Under the pieces are notes generated by a model. It was given only the letters and a program-made list of their open reading frames with translations. It had not been told where the DNA came from and did not search any database. The position numbers were made by a program, and so were the translations under genes. A DNA stretch of 14,426 nt, taken from the NCBI GenBank assembly GCA_050115015.1, contig JASFRI010000063.1, forward strand, positions 1-14,426, read 5' to 3'. How positions within the stretch are numbered: the first letter of the stretch is position 1; each line of letters starts with the position of its first letter. This stretch comes from JASFRI01 sp050115015. GTDB taxonomy: Bacteria > Acidobacteriota > Polarisedimenticolia > CBDVAL01. Below are positions 13,874 through 14,426 of this stretch, piece by piece.

Positions 13874-14426
13874 CGACGCCGAGTCGGTCCGTCCCGGCGG
13901 CAGGGATCCGCCGCCACAGCGTCAGGCCGCTCTCGTCCCGCACGAGCACCCGGTCGCCGACGAGCACCGGGTGGGTCCAGGTGGGGGAGTCCGCCACGGG
14001 GTAGGTCCGGAGCAGGTGGAACGCCTTCCGGCTCTTCTCGAAGATCACGAGGGTGCCGTCGTCCCGGAGGGCCGCCAGCACGTCCCCCGCCGCGACCAGC
14101 GCCGCCGACTCCCCCTGACGGCCCGGGCTCTTCCAGAGCGCCCGGCCGGTCTCCAGGTCGAGCGCGGCGAAATGCCCCTTGTCGGAGAAAAAGAAGCCGT
14201 AGAGGGTCGAGCCGTCGAGCACCGGCGAGCTGAGCCAGAGCGTCTCCTCCTCGTTGCGCCAGACCTCGGCGGCGCTCCAGGCGTCGCCGTCCCGGCGGAT
14301 CCGCAGGGCGAAGGTCGGGCCCCGGTACTCCGCGGCGACGACGAGGTTCCCGGCGACCAGCGGCGTCACCACGTGCGCGTTGCTCGGCAGCGGCACGCTC
14401 CACAGGGGGGACCCGTCCACCGCGGA
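13863..14426 (-). CDS. PQQ-type beta-propeller repeat protein, 5' partial
   Basis: The frame is open to the window end, so the N-terminus is missing; about 187 residues are visible. They show repeated beta-propeller blades: DGSPLWSVPL, GHFAALDLETGRALWK (the classic PQQ-repeat AlDxxTGxxxW pattern) and SGLTLWRR at the end, separated by GNLVVAAEYRG-, GDVLAALRDDG- and GDRVLVRDES-type strands. Such propellers occur in PQQ dehydrogenases, BamB-like outer-membrane assembly proteins and many exported proteins of unknown role. No catalytic residues are visible here, and no signal peptide can be seen because the start is absent. The last codons contain the vapB -35 element, and the TAA stop lies in the operator palindrome. 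This gene is upstream and co-directional with vapBC. Confidence 0.82.
   Translation of the reverse strand, partial: SAVDGSPLWSVPLPSNAHVVTPLVAGNLVVAAEYRGPTFALRIRRDGDAWSAAEVWRNEEETLWLSSPVLDGSTLYGFFFSDKGHFAALDLETGRALWKSPGRQGESAALVAAGDVLAALRDDGTLVIFEKSRKAFHLLRTYPVADSPTWTHPVLVGDRVLVRDESGLTLWRRIPAAGTDRLGVVDI

Overview
The window is about 70% G+C, with strongly G/C-biased third codon positions and good Shine-Dalgarno sites. That suggests an environmental GC-rich bacterium. The ECF sigma operon and the PQQ-propeller and KamA-like proteins would suit Acidobacteriota, Myxococcota or related soil phyla, but nothing here fixes the taxonomy.

Positions 1-2982 (+ strand) hold a two-gene cassette. The first gene is cut by the window start. 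It encodes a QueC-like PP-loop ATPase domain fused to a creatininase-family amidohydrolase. Six bases later comes an enolase-superfamily dipeptide epimerase. Positions 3056-4783 (+) hold a tightly overlapping three-gene operon: an ECF sigma factor, a membrane protein that looks like an anti-sigma factor but carries a YCII-like domain outside the membrane, and a secreted lipocalin-like protein.

Positions 4784-8401 are a low-density zone with decayed material. It contains a frameshifted, truncated PAP2-phosphatase pseudogene, a possible signal-peptide remnant, an intact secondary-alcohol-dehydrogenase-like gene, a small four-helix membrane protein on the minus strand, and an ankyrin-repeat remnant on the minus strand. 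Positions 8402-10642 (+) encode a 746-residue KamA-family radical SAM/PLP aminomutase with a long N-terminal extension. Two specificity positions resemble glutamate 2,3-aminomutase rather than lysine 2,3-aminomutase.

Positions 10732-12698 (-) hold an IclR-family regulator translationally coupled to a lysine-dehydrogenase/saccharopine-dehydrogenase-like enzyme. Two inverted copies of a near-palindrome at the start of the regulator gene look like its own operator. After a gene-free stretch with a nested inverted repeat comes a vapBC-type toxin-antitoxin pair (13042-13837, -). A 123-bp element with terminal inverted repeats and TA duplications (MITE-like) lies exactly between the two cistrons, and removing it recreates an overlapping stop/start. 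The vapB promoter appears to be leaderless, carries a perfect 9-bp inverted repeat, and is buried in the 3' end of a PQQ-type beta-propeller gene that runs off the window.

The most unusual points are the PP-loop/creatininase fusion beside a dipeptide epimerase, the YCII-domain membrane partner of the sigma factor, the MITE that splits vapBC while keeping both the stop and the start codon, and the glutamate-type active site in the KamA-like enzyme.
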